Positions 1-6,887 of a stretch of DNA of 17,158 nt are shown piece after piece. The DNA is from an uncultured Rhodanobacter sp. (lineage in GTDB: Bacteria; Pseudomonadota; Gammaproteobacteria; Xanthomonadales; Rhodanobacteraceae): contig CAIKJM010000079.1 of the NCBI GenBank assembly GCA_903827735.1, positions 1 to 17,158 on the forward strand. Reading direction: 5' to 3'. Made by a program: the position numbers and the translations under genes. Within the stretch, counting starts at the first letter, position 1; each line of letters starts with the position of its first letter. Under the pieces are notes generated by a model. It was not told the DNA's origin. It made no database searches and was given only the letters and a program-made list of their open reading frames with translations.

Positions 1-37
1 CGCCGAGCAGCACGCATGACACGTAACGAAGCTTCAT
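1..37 (-). CDS. 5' end of an exported-protein gene (partial)
   Basis: A leftward ATG at 37 is preceded, after a 5-nt spacer, by a strong Shine-Dalgarno sequence AAGGAAGG (minus strand, 43-50). The frame stays open to the window edge and encodes MKLRYVSCVLLG. That is a basic start followed by hydrophobic residues, as in the beginning of a signal peptide or lipoprotein signal. Only 12 codons are visible, so the function cannot be told. The strong ribosome-binding site is the main reason for calling a real gene. It is divergent from the nitroreductase gene at 258. Confidence 0.6.
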   Translation of the reverse strand, partial: MKLRYVSCVLLG

Positions 38-163
38 GACTACCTTCCTTTGTATGTGTTGTCCCCTGCACCGATCAAGATAAAAGAACTCCTTTGCGAT
101 TTCTTTAAGAAAAAAAGACATGCGGCGCCATCGCAGCGCAGCAAAAACCCACGTAGACGATGC

Positions 164-199
164 GGCGACCTTGCGCGCGCTGCGCGTGGCAAAGTCGCC
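164..199. repeat. Imperfect inverted repeat in the divergent spacer
   Basis: The left arm begins GGCGAC (164-169) and the right arm ends GTCGCC (194-199). The inner parts TTGC/GCAA and CGCGC/GCGCG also pair, giving about 15 base pairs with one mismatch and a small bulge. No T-run follows on either side, so it does not look like a standard intrinsic terminator. It lies about 60 bp upstream of the nitroreductase start, so it could be an operator or an mRNA leader hairpin. The rest of the 38-257 spacer shows an A/T-rich patch at 100-120 and no promoter I can call with confidence. Confidence 0.4.
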
Positions 200-257
200 A
201 CGATAACGTTTGGCCGGTTAGCATGGGCTTCCTCGCTTTTCACTACAGAGCCTTCGC

Positions 258-827
258 ATGTCCGAACCACTCTCGCTGCTGATGCAGCGCCACTCCACGC
301 CATCGCGCCAGCTTGGCGAGCCGGCGCCGGATAAGGATCAGCTCAAAGCCCTGCTGAAGGCAGCGATTCGCGTGCCCGATCATGGCAAGCTCGTTCCGTT
401 TCGCCTGATCAAGCTCAAGGGAAAATCGAAATTGCGCTTCGGTGAAATGGTCGCCGATATCGCCGCGCGCAACGATCCGGACATGTCCGAAGCGAAGCTG
501 GACAAGGAGCGCCATCGCTATACGTTTGCGCCCCTGGTGCTGGTGCTGGTGGCGTGTATTGATGAGCACAGCAAAGTGCCGGCGATCGAACAGCAGCTAA
601 CGGCAGGCTGCGTCGCACAGAATATTCTGCTGGGCGCTTTCGAACTCGGCATTGGCGCGCAATGGCTGACGGGTTGGGCCGCTTACGATGCTGGCGTAGC
701 GCAGCTGCTGCAGCTGAAGAAGAACGAGCAGGTGATCGCTTTTATCCACATGGGCACCCCACAGATCGACGTACCCGACCGCGATCGTCCGGCACTGAAG
801 GGCCTGCTCAGCACATGGAAGCCGTAA
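258..827 (+). CDS. Nitroreductase family protein, YdjA type
   Basis: This 189-residue FMN-dependent oxidoreductase is of the small single-domain nitroreductase type, the usual length for YdjA. Visible signatures are the N-terminal RHSTPSR (11-17) that binds the FMN phosphate, RVPDHGKLVPFR (38-49), VPxxEQxxxAGC (107-118) and the G-x-G-x-x-W-x-x-G segment (131-139). All match the layout I recall for E. coli YdjA. Such enzymes are cytosolic homodimers that reduce nitro compounds or quinones with NAD(P)H; the physiological substrate is usually unknown. The ATG at 258 has only a weak purine-rich ribosome site (AGAG, 247-250). The 3' end overlaps the exonuclease gene by 13 bp, so the two are probably co-transcribed and translationally coupled. 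Confidence 0.88.
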   Translation: MSEPLSLLMQRHSTPSRQLGEPAPDKDQLKALLKAAIRVPDHGKLVPFRLIKLKGKSKLRFGEMVADIAARNDPDMSEAKLDKERHRYTFAPLVLVLVACIDEHSKVPAIEQQLTAGCVAQNILLGAFELGIGAQWLTGWAAYDAGVAQLLQLKKNEQVIAFIHMGTPQIDVPDRDRPALKGLLSTWKP

Positions 828-1729
828 ACGCGGCGACCCGCGCGCCACCAACGGCGCATCTGGTCGACGGCAGCCTGTACGTCTTTCGTGCCTGGCATTC
901 CATGCCGAACGAATTTTTCGATGTCGACGGCCACCCGGTGAACGCCGTGCACGGCTACACGCGCTTTCTGTGCGAACTGCTTGAACGCGCACAGCCCGAT
1001 CACATTGCGGTGGCCTTCGATGCCTCGCTGACCAGTTCGTTTCGCAACGCGATCTATCCTGCCTACAAGGCCAATCGCGAACTGCCGCCGCCGGACCTGG
1101 AACGGCAGTTTGTACAGTGCCGCGCCATCACCGAGGCGCTCGGCATCCACCTGATGATCGACCACAGCTTTGAGGCCGACGACCTGATTGGCAGCACGGT
1201 GTGGAACTTTCGCGCGCTCGGCTGGCGCAGCGTGATCGTGTCGGCCGATAAAGACTTCGGCCAGCTGCTGGGCGAACACGACGAGCAATGGGACTATGCG
1301 CGCGGCGTGCGCTGGGGGCCGGCCGGCGTACACGAGCGGCTCGGCGTACATCCGCATCAGGTGGCGGACTATCTTGCCCTGTGCGGCGACGCGGTGGACA
1401 ACATTCCCGGCGTGCCCGGCGTCGGCGCAAAAACTGCAGCTGCGCTGCTGACGCATTTCGGCAGTCTGGACGTCCTGCTCGAACGCGTTGATGAAGTCGG
1501 TTTTCTGCGTTTTCGCGGCGCCGCAGCCTGCGCGCTGAAGCTGCGTGAACACGGAGAAAAAGCGCGGCTATACCGTCGACTCACGCGCATTGCGCTCGAC
1601 GCACCGGGTGCCAGTACGGCCGAGACCTTGCTGCGCAAACCCGATCCACAAAACCGCCTCGACTCTCTCTGCGATCTGCTCCGGTTCGGCGCGTTCACGC
1701 GCAGCCGCCTGCGCTCGTTGCTCCGTTGA
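815..1729 (+). CDS. Stand-alone 5'-3' exonuclease (Pol I N-terminal / ExoIX type)
   Basis: This 304-residue protein belongs to the flap-endonuclease / 5'-3' exonuclease superfamily and lacks a polymerase domain. The metal-binding acids are all in place: D18 (VDGS), D69 (AFDAS), E120/D122/D123 (EADDLIG), D145/D147 (SADKDF) and D192/D195 (GDAVDNIPG). The conserved arch-region motif YKANRE is at 84-89, and the helix-hairpin-helix motif GVPGVGAKTAAALL spans 199-212. It probably removes flaps or RNA primers in DNA repair and replication. The frame is open upstream to 662, but that part is read in another frame inside the nitroreductase gene. The ATG at 815 (GAAGGG at 797-802) puts the first catalytic Asp at a normal distance. 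It is somewhat longer than E. coli Xni/ExoIX (about 250 residues), so I give no symbol. Confidence 0.87.
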   Translation: MEAVNAATRAPPTAHLVDGSLYVFRAWHSMPNEFFDVDGHPVNAVHGYTRFLCELLERAQPDHIAVAFDASLTSSFRNAIYPAYKANRELPPPDLERQFVQCRAITEALGIHLMIDHSFEADDLIGSTVWNFRALGWRSVIVSADKDFGQLLGEHDEQWDYARGVRWGPAGVHERLGVHPHQVADYLALCGDAVDNIPGVPGVGAKTAAALLTHFGSLDVLLERVDEVGFLRFRGAAACALKLREHGEKARLYRRLTRIALDAPGASTAETLLRKPDPQNRLDSLCDLLRFGAFTRSRLRSLLR

Positions 1730-1755
1730 ATTTCTCTGAATCGACTGAAAAGCCC

Positions 1756-2331
1756 ATGACCGACAACACGAAACGCCTTCCGCCTGACGCCGACACGCCA
1801 CCCGAAACCCTGTACGAAGGCCGCTGGCTCAGCCTACGCAAGCGCGGCCGCTGGGAGTACGCCGAACGCACCAATCCTGCGGGCGCTGTAATCATCATTG
1901 CAATCACGCCCGACGACAAACTGCTGTTCGTCGAGCAGTACCGCGTGCCGATTCAGCAGCGCACCATCGAGATGCCGGCCGGTCTCGTCGGCGATATCGC
2001 CGGCCAGGCTGACGAAGGCGCCCTGCTGGCCGCCCGGCGCGAACTCGAAGAAGAAACCGGCTATCGCTGCCAGCGCGTGGAATTCATCCATCGCGGCCCC
2101 TCATCATCGGGCATGAGTACCGAGATGATCGCCTTCGTACGCGCCCACGATCTGGAAAAAGTCAGCGCCGGCGGCGGTGACGAGTCGGAAAACATCATCG
2201 TGCACGAGGTGCCGCGAAACGAAGCGGGTGCGTGGCTGTTTGCACGCGCCGACGAAGGCTATTCGATCGATCCGAAGCTTTTTGCTGGCTTGTGGTTTGT
2301 CGAGCACGAAGGCCAATTCAGCAGGCCTTGA
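1756..2331 (+). CDS. NUDIX hydrolase, probable ADP-ribose pyrophosphatase
   Basis: The product has 191 residues from the ATG at 1756. An in-frame TTG at 1726, overlapping the exonuclease stop codon, could add ten residues; neither start has a good ribosome site. An N-terminal beta domain (about 17-45) precedes the NUDIX fold, the layout of NudF-like ADP-ribose pyrophosphatases. The motif EMPAG (72-76) leads into the NUDIX box ending REL-EEE-TGY (95-103), which carries the metal-binding glutamates. The spacing between the first Gly (G76) and the first Glu (E87) is ten residues instead of five, so the first loop of the box is enlarged. Likely reaction: ADP-ribose to AMP plus ribose-5-phosphate; other nucleoside-diphosphate sugars are possible. 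It is the last gene of the rightward trio and converges on the TMEM43-like gene, with no clear terminator at 2332-2414. Confidence 0.85.
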   Translation: MTDNTKRLPPDADTPPETLYEGRWLSLRKRGRWEYAERTNPAGAVIIIAITPDDKLLFVEQYRVPIQQRTIEMPAGLVGDIAGQADEGALLAARRELEEETGYRCQRVEFIHRGPSSSGMSTEMIAFVRAHDLEKVSAGGGDESENIIVHEVPRNEAGAWLFARADEGYSIDPKLFAGLWFVEHEGQFSRP

Positions 2332-2414
2332 ATAGCCATCCAAACGACACAACGACATAAGCAGCTGTTACTGATCGAACGCTCGCTGGAACTGCGAGGC
2401 CGATGGAACAGCAC

Positions 2415-3470
2415 TCAAAGCCGATCGCTCGACCGCCGCTTATGCCAGCGCAGCCGCCAGACGGCTAGCCCTGTGCCGAGCAGCGTCACCAACAGCCACG
2501 CGGCCATAGCCGACGCATCATGGCCGAGCCACAGCACCGTCGACACGGCACCGACGACCAGCGCACCCAGGCCGAGCGCTAGCAGCGGGTCGCGGCGACG
2601 GTTGCGCGCCACCAGCATCACGAATGCACCCAGCGCAGCGAGCAGCACCGAGGCGACGCGGCGGACCAGCACGTGTTCGGGCGGCACCGGCATGTCTGGT
2701 AGCAAGTTGATCAGCGAGACATCGCCAATTTCGATGTCGTAGCCCTTGCCGTCGGGAGCATCGGCGGCGGGAACCAGCTTGTCGCCATCGATGCGCGCGA
2801 ATACGGTCATCGGCTGCAGCGGAATCTTTTCCCAGCTCACGCGCAAGTCGCCGACCCTGGGACTGTCGGGTTGCGAACTGGTGGTCAGGTAGTTCTGATA
2901 GGGGCCGAAGCTAGCCGCCAAGTTGACCGGCAGCGACTTCAAGTCCGGTTGCACCACGGCGGTGCCCGGCAGCGCGCGTATCAGTTCGGGCGAAAGCCGG
3001 AAACCGCCGATTTGCACAAGCCCGGCCTCGAATTTCTTTTTCGTGATGGGAAAGCTGGCTGGATTGGCGTGACCGGAGGGCTGCGCGAAACGGCTGGCAT
3101 CGATCAAGTGATCCACCCAAGCAAGTTCGTAACTGACCTCGCTGCCGAAATGCAGCTCGCGCCACTGGAACATTTCCACATGGCGCACGAGCAGCGGGGT
3201 ATCCGTCTTCAGACCAAACTCGGGATCGCTCGGCGGCTCGAGCACGCTGGGCGTGCCGACAACGCGCGCCATGTGACCGTACTGGCCTGGCTGCAGACTG
3301 GCGTCATTGCCCAGATCCATCATCTCGCCGCCGTGCCGTTCCGCCGCCACGCGGTAGTTCATCAGGCTATGCGCGGTAAGCGCCGCCAGCCCCACGCCGG
3401 CAAGAATTAACAACACGCCGATGATGTGCAGCAAAACGCAACGCAAGGATGCCCCGTCGAGTCGACTCAT
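2415..3470 (-). CDS. TMEM43 family membrane protein
   Basis: This 351-residue protein resembles the TMEM43 (LUMA) family, which occurs in bacteria as well as animals. It has one N-terminal membrane segment (about residues 11-31), a large polar domain of about 230 residues, and three closely spaced C-terminal membrane segments (about 272-287, 295-315 and 322-338). A short basic tail follows (RLRWHKRRSSDRL). That one-plus-three layout is typical of the family. The polar domain contains the WRE/SYELAWVDHLIDASRF-type segment seen in bacterial members. The biochemical function is not established. I chose the ATG at 3470; an in-frame GTG at 3494 would add eight residues. It lies 54 bp downstream of ggt on the same strand and is probably the last gene of the ferredoxin-ggt unit. 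Confidence 0.72.
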   Translation of the reverse strand: MSRLDGASLRCVLLHIIGVLLILAGVGLAALTAHSLMNYRVAAERHGGEMMDLGNDASLQPGQYGHMARVVGTPSVLEPPSDPEFGLKTDTPLLVRHVEMFQWRELHFGSEVSYELAWVDHLIDASRFAQPSGHANPASFPITKKKFEAGLVQIGGFRLSPELIRALPGTAVVQPDLKSLPVNLAASFGPYQNYLTTSSQPDSPRVGDLRVSWEKIPLQPMTVFARIDGDKLVPAADAPDGKGYDIEIGDVSLINLLPDMPVPPEHVLVRRVASVLLAALGAFVMLVARNRRRDPLLALGLGALVVGAVSTVLWLGHDASAMAAWLLVTLLGTGLAVWRLRWHKRRSSDRL

Positions 3471-3524
3471 CGGTGCAAGTCCATTGCGCTGCACGCGGCG
3501 ACTGAGACTTCCGTCACCACGTAG

Positions 3525-5279
3525 CTACTGCACCTTGCCAAGACCGGAGGGGTGGCGCGGATCGCTGGCGGCATCGAGCTGATTGGCCTTGCGATCCCAG
3601 GTCACAACGTTCATGTAGCCCCACGATTCGCGCTCTTTCAGTGCATAACCCATGGCCGTCAACGCGTCGCTGGTCGGCTGGTCGAAGGTGCCCGCTTCCA
3701 CCATCACTTCATCCGGAAGGTACTGATGGTGATAACGCTTGTCGGCGACCATCTGCTTGGCGGTTTCGCCGTCGATAAAATGCAGAATGCCTTCCAGCAC
3801 CTGTGTGATAATGGTGGAGCCGCCCGGTGAGCCGATCACCGCCGTGCGGTCAGCTCCGATGACGATGCTCGGCGACATCGACGACAGCGGGCGCTTGCCA
3901 CCTTTTGGTGCATTGGCCACGCTGCCGAGGAGGCCGTAGACGTTGGGCTTGTTCGGCACCAGCGCGAAATCGTCCATCTCGTCGTTGAGCAGTACGCCGG
4001 TGCCCGCGGCAACGAACGTCGAGCCCAACACATAGTTCACCGTCGAGGTGATGCCCACCATATTGCCGTCGGCGTCGATGATCGAAAAATGCGTGGTGTG
4101 CATGCCGGGCTGGCTGGCCTCGGCGACCGGCAGCATGGACGACGGCGTGGCCTTGTCCGGCAGGATGCTTTGACGCAGGCCGTCGGCATAAAACGGCGAC
4201 AGCAGCATCTCCAGCGGCATGCTGACGAAATCCGGATCGCCCAGATAATCGTTGTGGTCACGGAACGCGCGACGCATCGCTTCGACGATGTAATGCACCT
4301 GATGCGCCTGATCGAGCTTGGCCAGATCCACGCCGGAAAGGATATTCAAGATCTCCGCAATCGCCACACCACCTGACGACGGCGGCGGCGCGGTAACGAT
4401 GCGATAGCCTCGGTAGTTGACCGTGATCGGCGCGCGCTCCTTGGCCTGATAGTTCGCCAAGTCCGCGAGCGTCCAGTTGCCACCCGCCGCTTTCACGGCC
4501 GCGACCAGCTTGGCCGCGGTCTCGCCGTGATAAAAACCGTCGTTGCCTTTCGCCGCGATCAGTTCGAGCGTGCGCGCCTGATCAGGATCGCGCCACAGAG
4601 CGCCCTGCGCCGGAGGCGCGCCGTTCGGCAGGTATTTAGCCGAAGAGGCGGGCCAGCGCTGCAGATCTTTTTGCTGCTCGTTGATGGCGCCCAGCAGGCG
4701 CGGATCGGGCTGAAACCCGTCGCGCGCAATGCGAATCGCCGGCGCCAGCGACTGCTGCAGTGACAGCTTGCCATAGCGCTTGGCGATCAGCACCAGACCC
4801 GCCGGCTCGCCTGGAATACCGGCCGAAAGCGGGCCTTTCAGCGCGGTATCGCGATTAGGGCTGCCGTCGGGGTTGAGGTAATCCTTGCTGTTGACCGCCG
4901 CCGGCGCGGTTTCGCGGGCGTCAATAAAGGTGTCCTTGTTGTCCTTTGCACGATGCAACACCGCCATGAAACCGCCGCCGATGCCGGAGCTCTCCGGCTC
5001 GACCACCGACAACGCAGCCGCTACCGCGATCGCCGCGTCAAACGCGTTGCCGCCCTTGGCCAGCACTTCAAGGCCGGCATTGGTGGCGAGGAAATTGGCG
5101 CTGGCTATCGCCGCGTGCCCGGGCCGCTGGCTGGCGCCGGATGAAACAGACGTTTTCGCCGGGGATGAGGTGGAATCCTTGGCCGAAATATCGGCAGCGC
5201 AAGCAATGCCCGCCGCCATAACCGCTCCTGCGAAAAACAGACCGCACGACAGTGCGCGCCAGCGCAGCGATACCTTCAT
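3525..5279 (-). CDS. ggt: Gamma-glutamyltransferase precursor
   Basis: This 584-residue Ntn hydrolase is made as a proenzyme, exported to the periplasm and autocleaved into large and small subunits. A Sec signal peptide (1-28, cleavage near ACA|AD) begins the protein. The autoprocessing and catalytic threonine is T395 in MHTTHFSIIDADGN, so the large subunit is about 29-394 and the small one 395-584. Substrate-binding residues line up with the E. coli enzyme: R122 (DARETAP), N415, D437 (NDEMDDF), S466/S467 (PLSSMSP) and the G486-G487 loop (GSPGGS). It hydrolyses or transfers the gamma-glutamyl group of glutathione. The start codon overlaps the ferredoxin stop (ATGA), with AAGGAG at 5288-5293 as ribosome site, 8 nt from the ATG. 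Length and motifs show an intact gene. Confidence 0.96.
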   Translation of the reverse strand: MKVSLRWRALSCGLFFAGAVMAAGIACAADISAKDSTSSPAKTSVSSGASQRPGHAAIASANFLATNAGLEVLAKGGNAFDAAIAVAAALSVVEPESSGIGGGFMAVLHRAKDNKDTFIDARETAPAAVNSKDYLNPDGSPNRDTALKGPLSAGIPGEPAGLVLIAKRYGKLSLQQSLAPAIRIARDGFQPDPRLLGAINEQQKDLQRWPASSAKYLPNGAPPAQGALWRDPDQARTLELIAAKGNDGFYHGETAAKLVAAVKAAGGNWTLADLANYQAKERAPITVNYRGYRIVTAPPPSSGGVAIAEILNILSGVDLAKLDQAHQVHYIVEAMRRAFRDHNDYLGDPDFVSMPLEMLLSPFYADGLRQSILPDKATPSSMLPVAEASQPGMHTTHFSIIDADGNMVGITSTVNYVLGSTFVAAGTGVLLNDEMDDFALVPNKPNVYGLLGSVANAPKGGKRPLSSMSPSIVIGADRTAVIGSPGGSTIITQVLEGILHFIDGETAKQMVADKRYHHQYLPDEVMVEAGTFDQPTSDALTAMGYALKERESWGYMNVVTWDRKANQLDAASDPRHPSGLGKVQ

Positions 5280-5536
5280 GCAGCGGACTCCTTGGCCATC
5301 AGGTGCTGATATTTAAGATCGAGCTGCTCGGGCGACTCGATATTTTCGGGATCGGTGATGATGCATTCCACCGGACACACCACCACGCACTGCGGCTCGT
5401 CGTAATGACCGACGCACTCGGTGCACAGGTCCGGATCGATGACATAAAACTCCTCACCCAGCGAAATCGCCTTGTTCGGACAAGCCGGTTCGCAGACGTC
5501 GCAGTTGACGCAGGTATCGAGAATTTTGAGAGACAT
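5276..5536 (-). CDS. yfhL: 2[4Fe-4S] ferredoxin, YfhL / Allochromatium type
   Basis: This 86-residue cytosolic electron carrier has two [4Fe-4S] sites. The first binding motif is C9-x2-C12-x2-C15-x3-C19-P. The second is C38-x2-C41-x8-C50-x3-C54-P, with the eight-residue loop and C-terminal extension that mark the Allochromatium vinosum/YfhL subgroup; an extra Cys is present at 58. This group has unusually low and widely separated cluster potentials. The start MSLKI is the family norm, and longer readings in frame have no support. There is no Shine-Dalgarno sequence, but a TATTAT box lies 7 nt upstream of the ATG. It is translationally coupled to ggt by a 4-bp overlap. I recall coaD-ferredoxin-ggt as also present in Pseudomonas aeruginosa. 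Confidence 0.95.
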   Translation of the reverse strand: MSLKILDTCVNCDVCEPACPNKAISLGEEFYVIDPDLCTECVGHYDEPQCVVVCPVECIITDPENIESPEQLDLKYQHLMAKESAA

Positions 5537-5543
5537 GCATCGA

Positions 5544-5549
5544 ATAATA
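5544..5549 (-). promoter_or_regulatory. Possible -10 box (leaderless start) of the ferredoxin gene
   Basis: TATTAT on the minus strand ends 7 nt before the ferredoxin ATG. Transcription from it would start at or next to the start codon and give a leaderless mRNA. That would explain the lack of a ribosome-binding site. No good -35 box sits at 17 nt; a TTGCCT lies 22 nt upstream, which is too far. This is an inference from spacing. Confidence 0.3.
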
Positions 5550-5636
5550 CATGTTGAGCGCGCGATCCCCGAGGCAATGGCCGGGAAATCGCGGCGCGCT
5601 TCAGCTGCGCAGTGGCGCCGCATAACCGAAAGCCTT

Positions 5637-5670
5637 GCGGGTTTGCGTGGTCGAGCCAGGGCAAACCCGC
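5637..5670. repeat. Perfect 10-bp inverted repeat between ferredoxin and lipoprotein genes
   Basis: GCGGGTTTGC (5637-5646) and GCAAACCCGC (5661-5670) are exact complements around a 14-nt loop. It lies just beyond the hairpin at 5676-5697, downstream of the lipoprotein gene as read on the minus strand. The two hairpins in a row probably form a tandem termination or 3'-end protection structure and separate the coaD unit from the ferredoxin-ggt unit. Confidence 0.6.
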
Positions 5671-5675
5671 AAATC

Positions 5676-5697
5676 GCGGCCTCCCGAGGGAGGCCGC
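5676..5697 (-). terminator. Probable terminator of the coaD-lipoprotein unit
   Basis: GCGGCCTCCC and GGGAGGCCGC (5676-5685 and 5688-5697) pair perfectly, giving a 9-10 bp GC-rich stem with a minimal loop. It lies 20 bp past the lipoprotein stop codon as read on the minus strand. The downstream T-tract is short (GATTT), so termination may be incomplete or may need the adjacent second hairpin. Confidence 0.6.
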
Positions 5698-5716
5698 GTG
5701 AAGTGCAGCAGAAAAG

Positions 5717-6220
5717 TTACATCGCGACGAAGTGGAACGTCGCACCGCTGGGCTTGATCGCGTCGGTCACGCGCTGCTCGTCGGCCTTGTCGCCGATGAA
5801 CAGCACGATCACGTCCTTGAACGAACCGGGCTTGACGTCCTGGAATGCGGCGATCAGCAGATCGGCAGTCTTGGCCGAGTTGGCACCGGCGAAGGCCATC
5901 AGGTTACCCGGCAGCACGCCGCGGGCGACCGTGTCTTTCACGTTGGAGAGCTGACGGTCGTTGTTGGCCTTGGCTTCGTCCGTGTCGGCAGCGTCCACCA
6001 GATAGGCAAACGGCTGGCTGGCGGTCATGCCCTGCAGGTTTTTCTGCACCAGATCGCCGAGGTAGGCGTTCCAGGCCTTGGTGTCGTTCGGATTGGTGGG
6101 CTTGGGAACCGCCTGTTCGGTCGGCTGAGCGGCCTGCTGATCGTCCTGCGACTTGTTGCAGGCGCTCAGGGAAAGGGTAGCGGCCAGCGCGAGGGCAGCG
6201 ATGAGAGCGAACTTACGCAT
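5717..6220 (-). CDS. Small lipoprotein of unknown function
   Basis: This 167-residue protein has a textbook lipoprotein signal: MRK, a hydrophobic run, then LSAC with the lipidated Cys at position 21. Residue +2 is Asn, so outer-membrane sorting is expected. A Gln/Pro-rich linker (about 22-45) follows, then a compact mixed alpha/beta domain (about 48-167) ending in FHFVAM. I recognise no known domain. The ATG at 6220 is supported by a near-perfect Shine-Dalgarno sequence AAGGTGATC (6224-6232) that lies inside the end of coaD; the gene overlaps coaD by 8 bp and is surely co-translated with it. The longer in-frame reading up to 6331 is coaD coding sequence in another frame and is rejected. Two hairpins follow the stop codon. 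Confidence 0.85.
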   Translation of the reverse strand: MRKFALIAALALAATLSLSACNKSQDDQQAAQPTEQAVPKPTNPNDTKAWNAYLGDLVQKNLQGMTASQPFAYLVDAADTDEAKANNDRQLSNVKDTVARGVLPGNLMAFAGANSAKTADLLIAAFQDVKPGSFKDVIVLFIGDKADEQRVTDAIKPSGATFHFVAM

Positions 6221-6764
6221 AGTGATCACCTTCTGTTTCGGGTTGCTTGTGGGAGCCGGCTCGGCTCTTTTGCCAGCGCTGCCGCATGGCCTGTTGTACC
6301 GCCGGATGGACGAAACCGGAGATGTCGCCACCTAGGCGGCCGATCTCGCGCACCAGCGACGAGGAAATAAAGCTGTATTGCTCCGCCGGCGTCAGAAACA
6401 GCGTTTCCGCCTGCGGGATCAAATGGCGATTCATGCTCGCCAGCTGAAATTCGTATTCGAAATCCGACACGGCACGCAGGCCGCGAATGATCACACCCGC
6501 GCCAACTTCCTCGATGAACGTGGCGAGCAGGCAGTCGAACCCGCGCACCTCCACGTTCGGCAGATCGCCCAGCGCCAGTCGCGCCAGGGTGATGCGCTCA
6601 TCGATGCTGAAGGCAGGCCCCTTGCTGGAACTGTCCGCCACCGCCACCAGAACGCGATCGAACAGCGGCGCGGCGCGCGCTACCAGATCAGCGTGGCCAT
6701 TCGTGATCGGGTCGAACGTGCCGGGATAAACGGCAAAACGCGGATTTCCCAAAGGTTTGTTCAC
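6213..6764 (-). CDS. coaD: Phosphopantetheine adenylyltransferase
   Basis: This 183-residue nucleotidyltransferase of coenzyme A synthesis transfers AMP from ATP to 4'-phosphopantetheine, giving dephospho-CoA. The (T/H)xGH motif is T21-N22-G23-H24 within YPGTFDPITNGH. The other signatures are RGLR (94-97) and the C-terminal ISSSLVRE (133-140). Typical family length is about 160, so there is a polar tail of some 20 residues (RAGSHKQPETEGDHYA); its DNA also contains the ribosome site for the next gene. The start is GTG at 6764, since no ATG exists before the conserved YPGTFDP region. The ribosome site is weak. rsmD lies 123 bp upstream on the same strand, a common pairing. Confidence 0.96.
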   Translation of the reverse strand: MNKPLGNPRFAVYPGTFDPITNGHADLVARAAPLFDRVLVAVADSSSKGPAFSIDERITLARLALGDLPNVEVRGFDCLLATFIEEVGAGVIIRGLRAVSDFEYEFQLASMNRHLIPQAETLFLTPAEQYSFISSSLVREIGRLGGDISGFVHPAVQQAMRQRWQKSRAGSHKQPETEGDHYA

Positions 6765-6887
6765 GAGTCGAAGTTCTTGAAGACGGGGGTTAGGGTGAAA
6801 AGCCCGCGTAGCTTAGCCCAAGCCACGCGGCGTTGGCTCAATCGACCGCGCATGCGTGAACGCGAGGATGAAATGAGGTAAGCCGGC

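Noticed and set aside
662..814. Upstream extension of the exonuclease to 662
   Set aside because: The added 51 residues are nitroreductase sequence read in another frame; the ATG at 815 gives the normal distance to the first catalytic Asp.
683..1552. 289-residue open frame on the minus strand
   Set aside because: It lies wholly opposite the exonuclease gene, which has all its catalytic residues. The minus frame is open because of GC-rich codon bias and resembles no protein family.
2871..3410. 179-residue rightward open frame inside the TMEM43-like gene
   Set aside because: It is antisense to a coherent membrane protein with the family topology, and its own sequence has no domain pattern.
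6221..6331. Upstream extension of the lipoprotein to 6331
   Set aside because: It would bury the lipoprotein signal and is coaD sequence in another frame; the ATG at 6220 has an excellent ribosome site.
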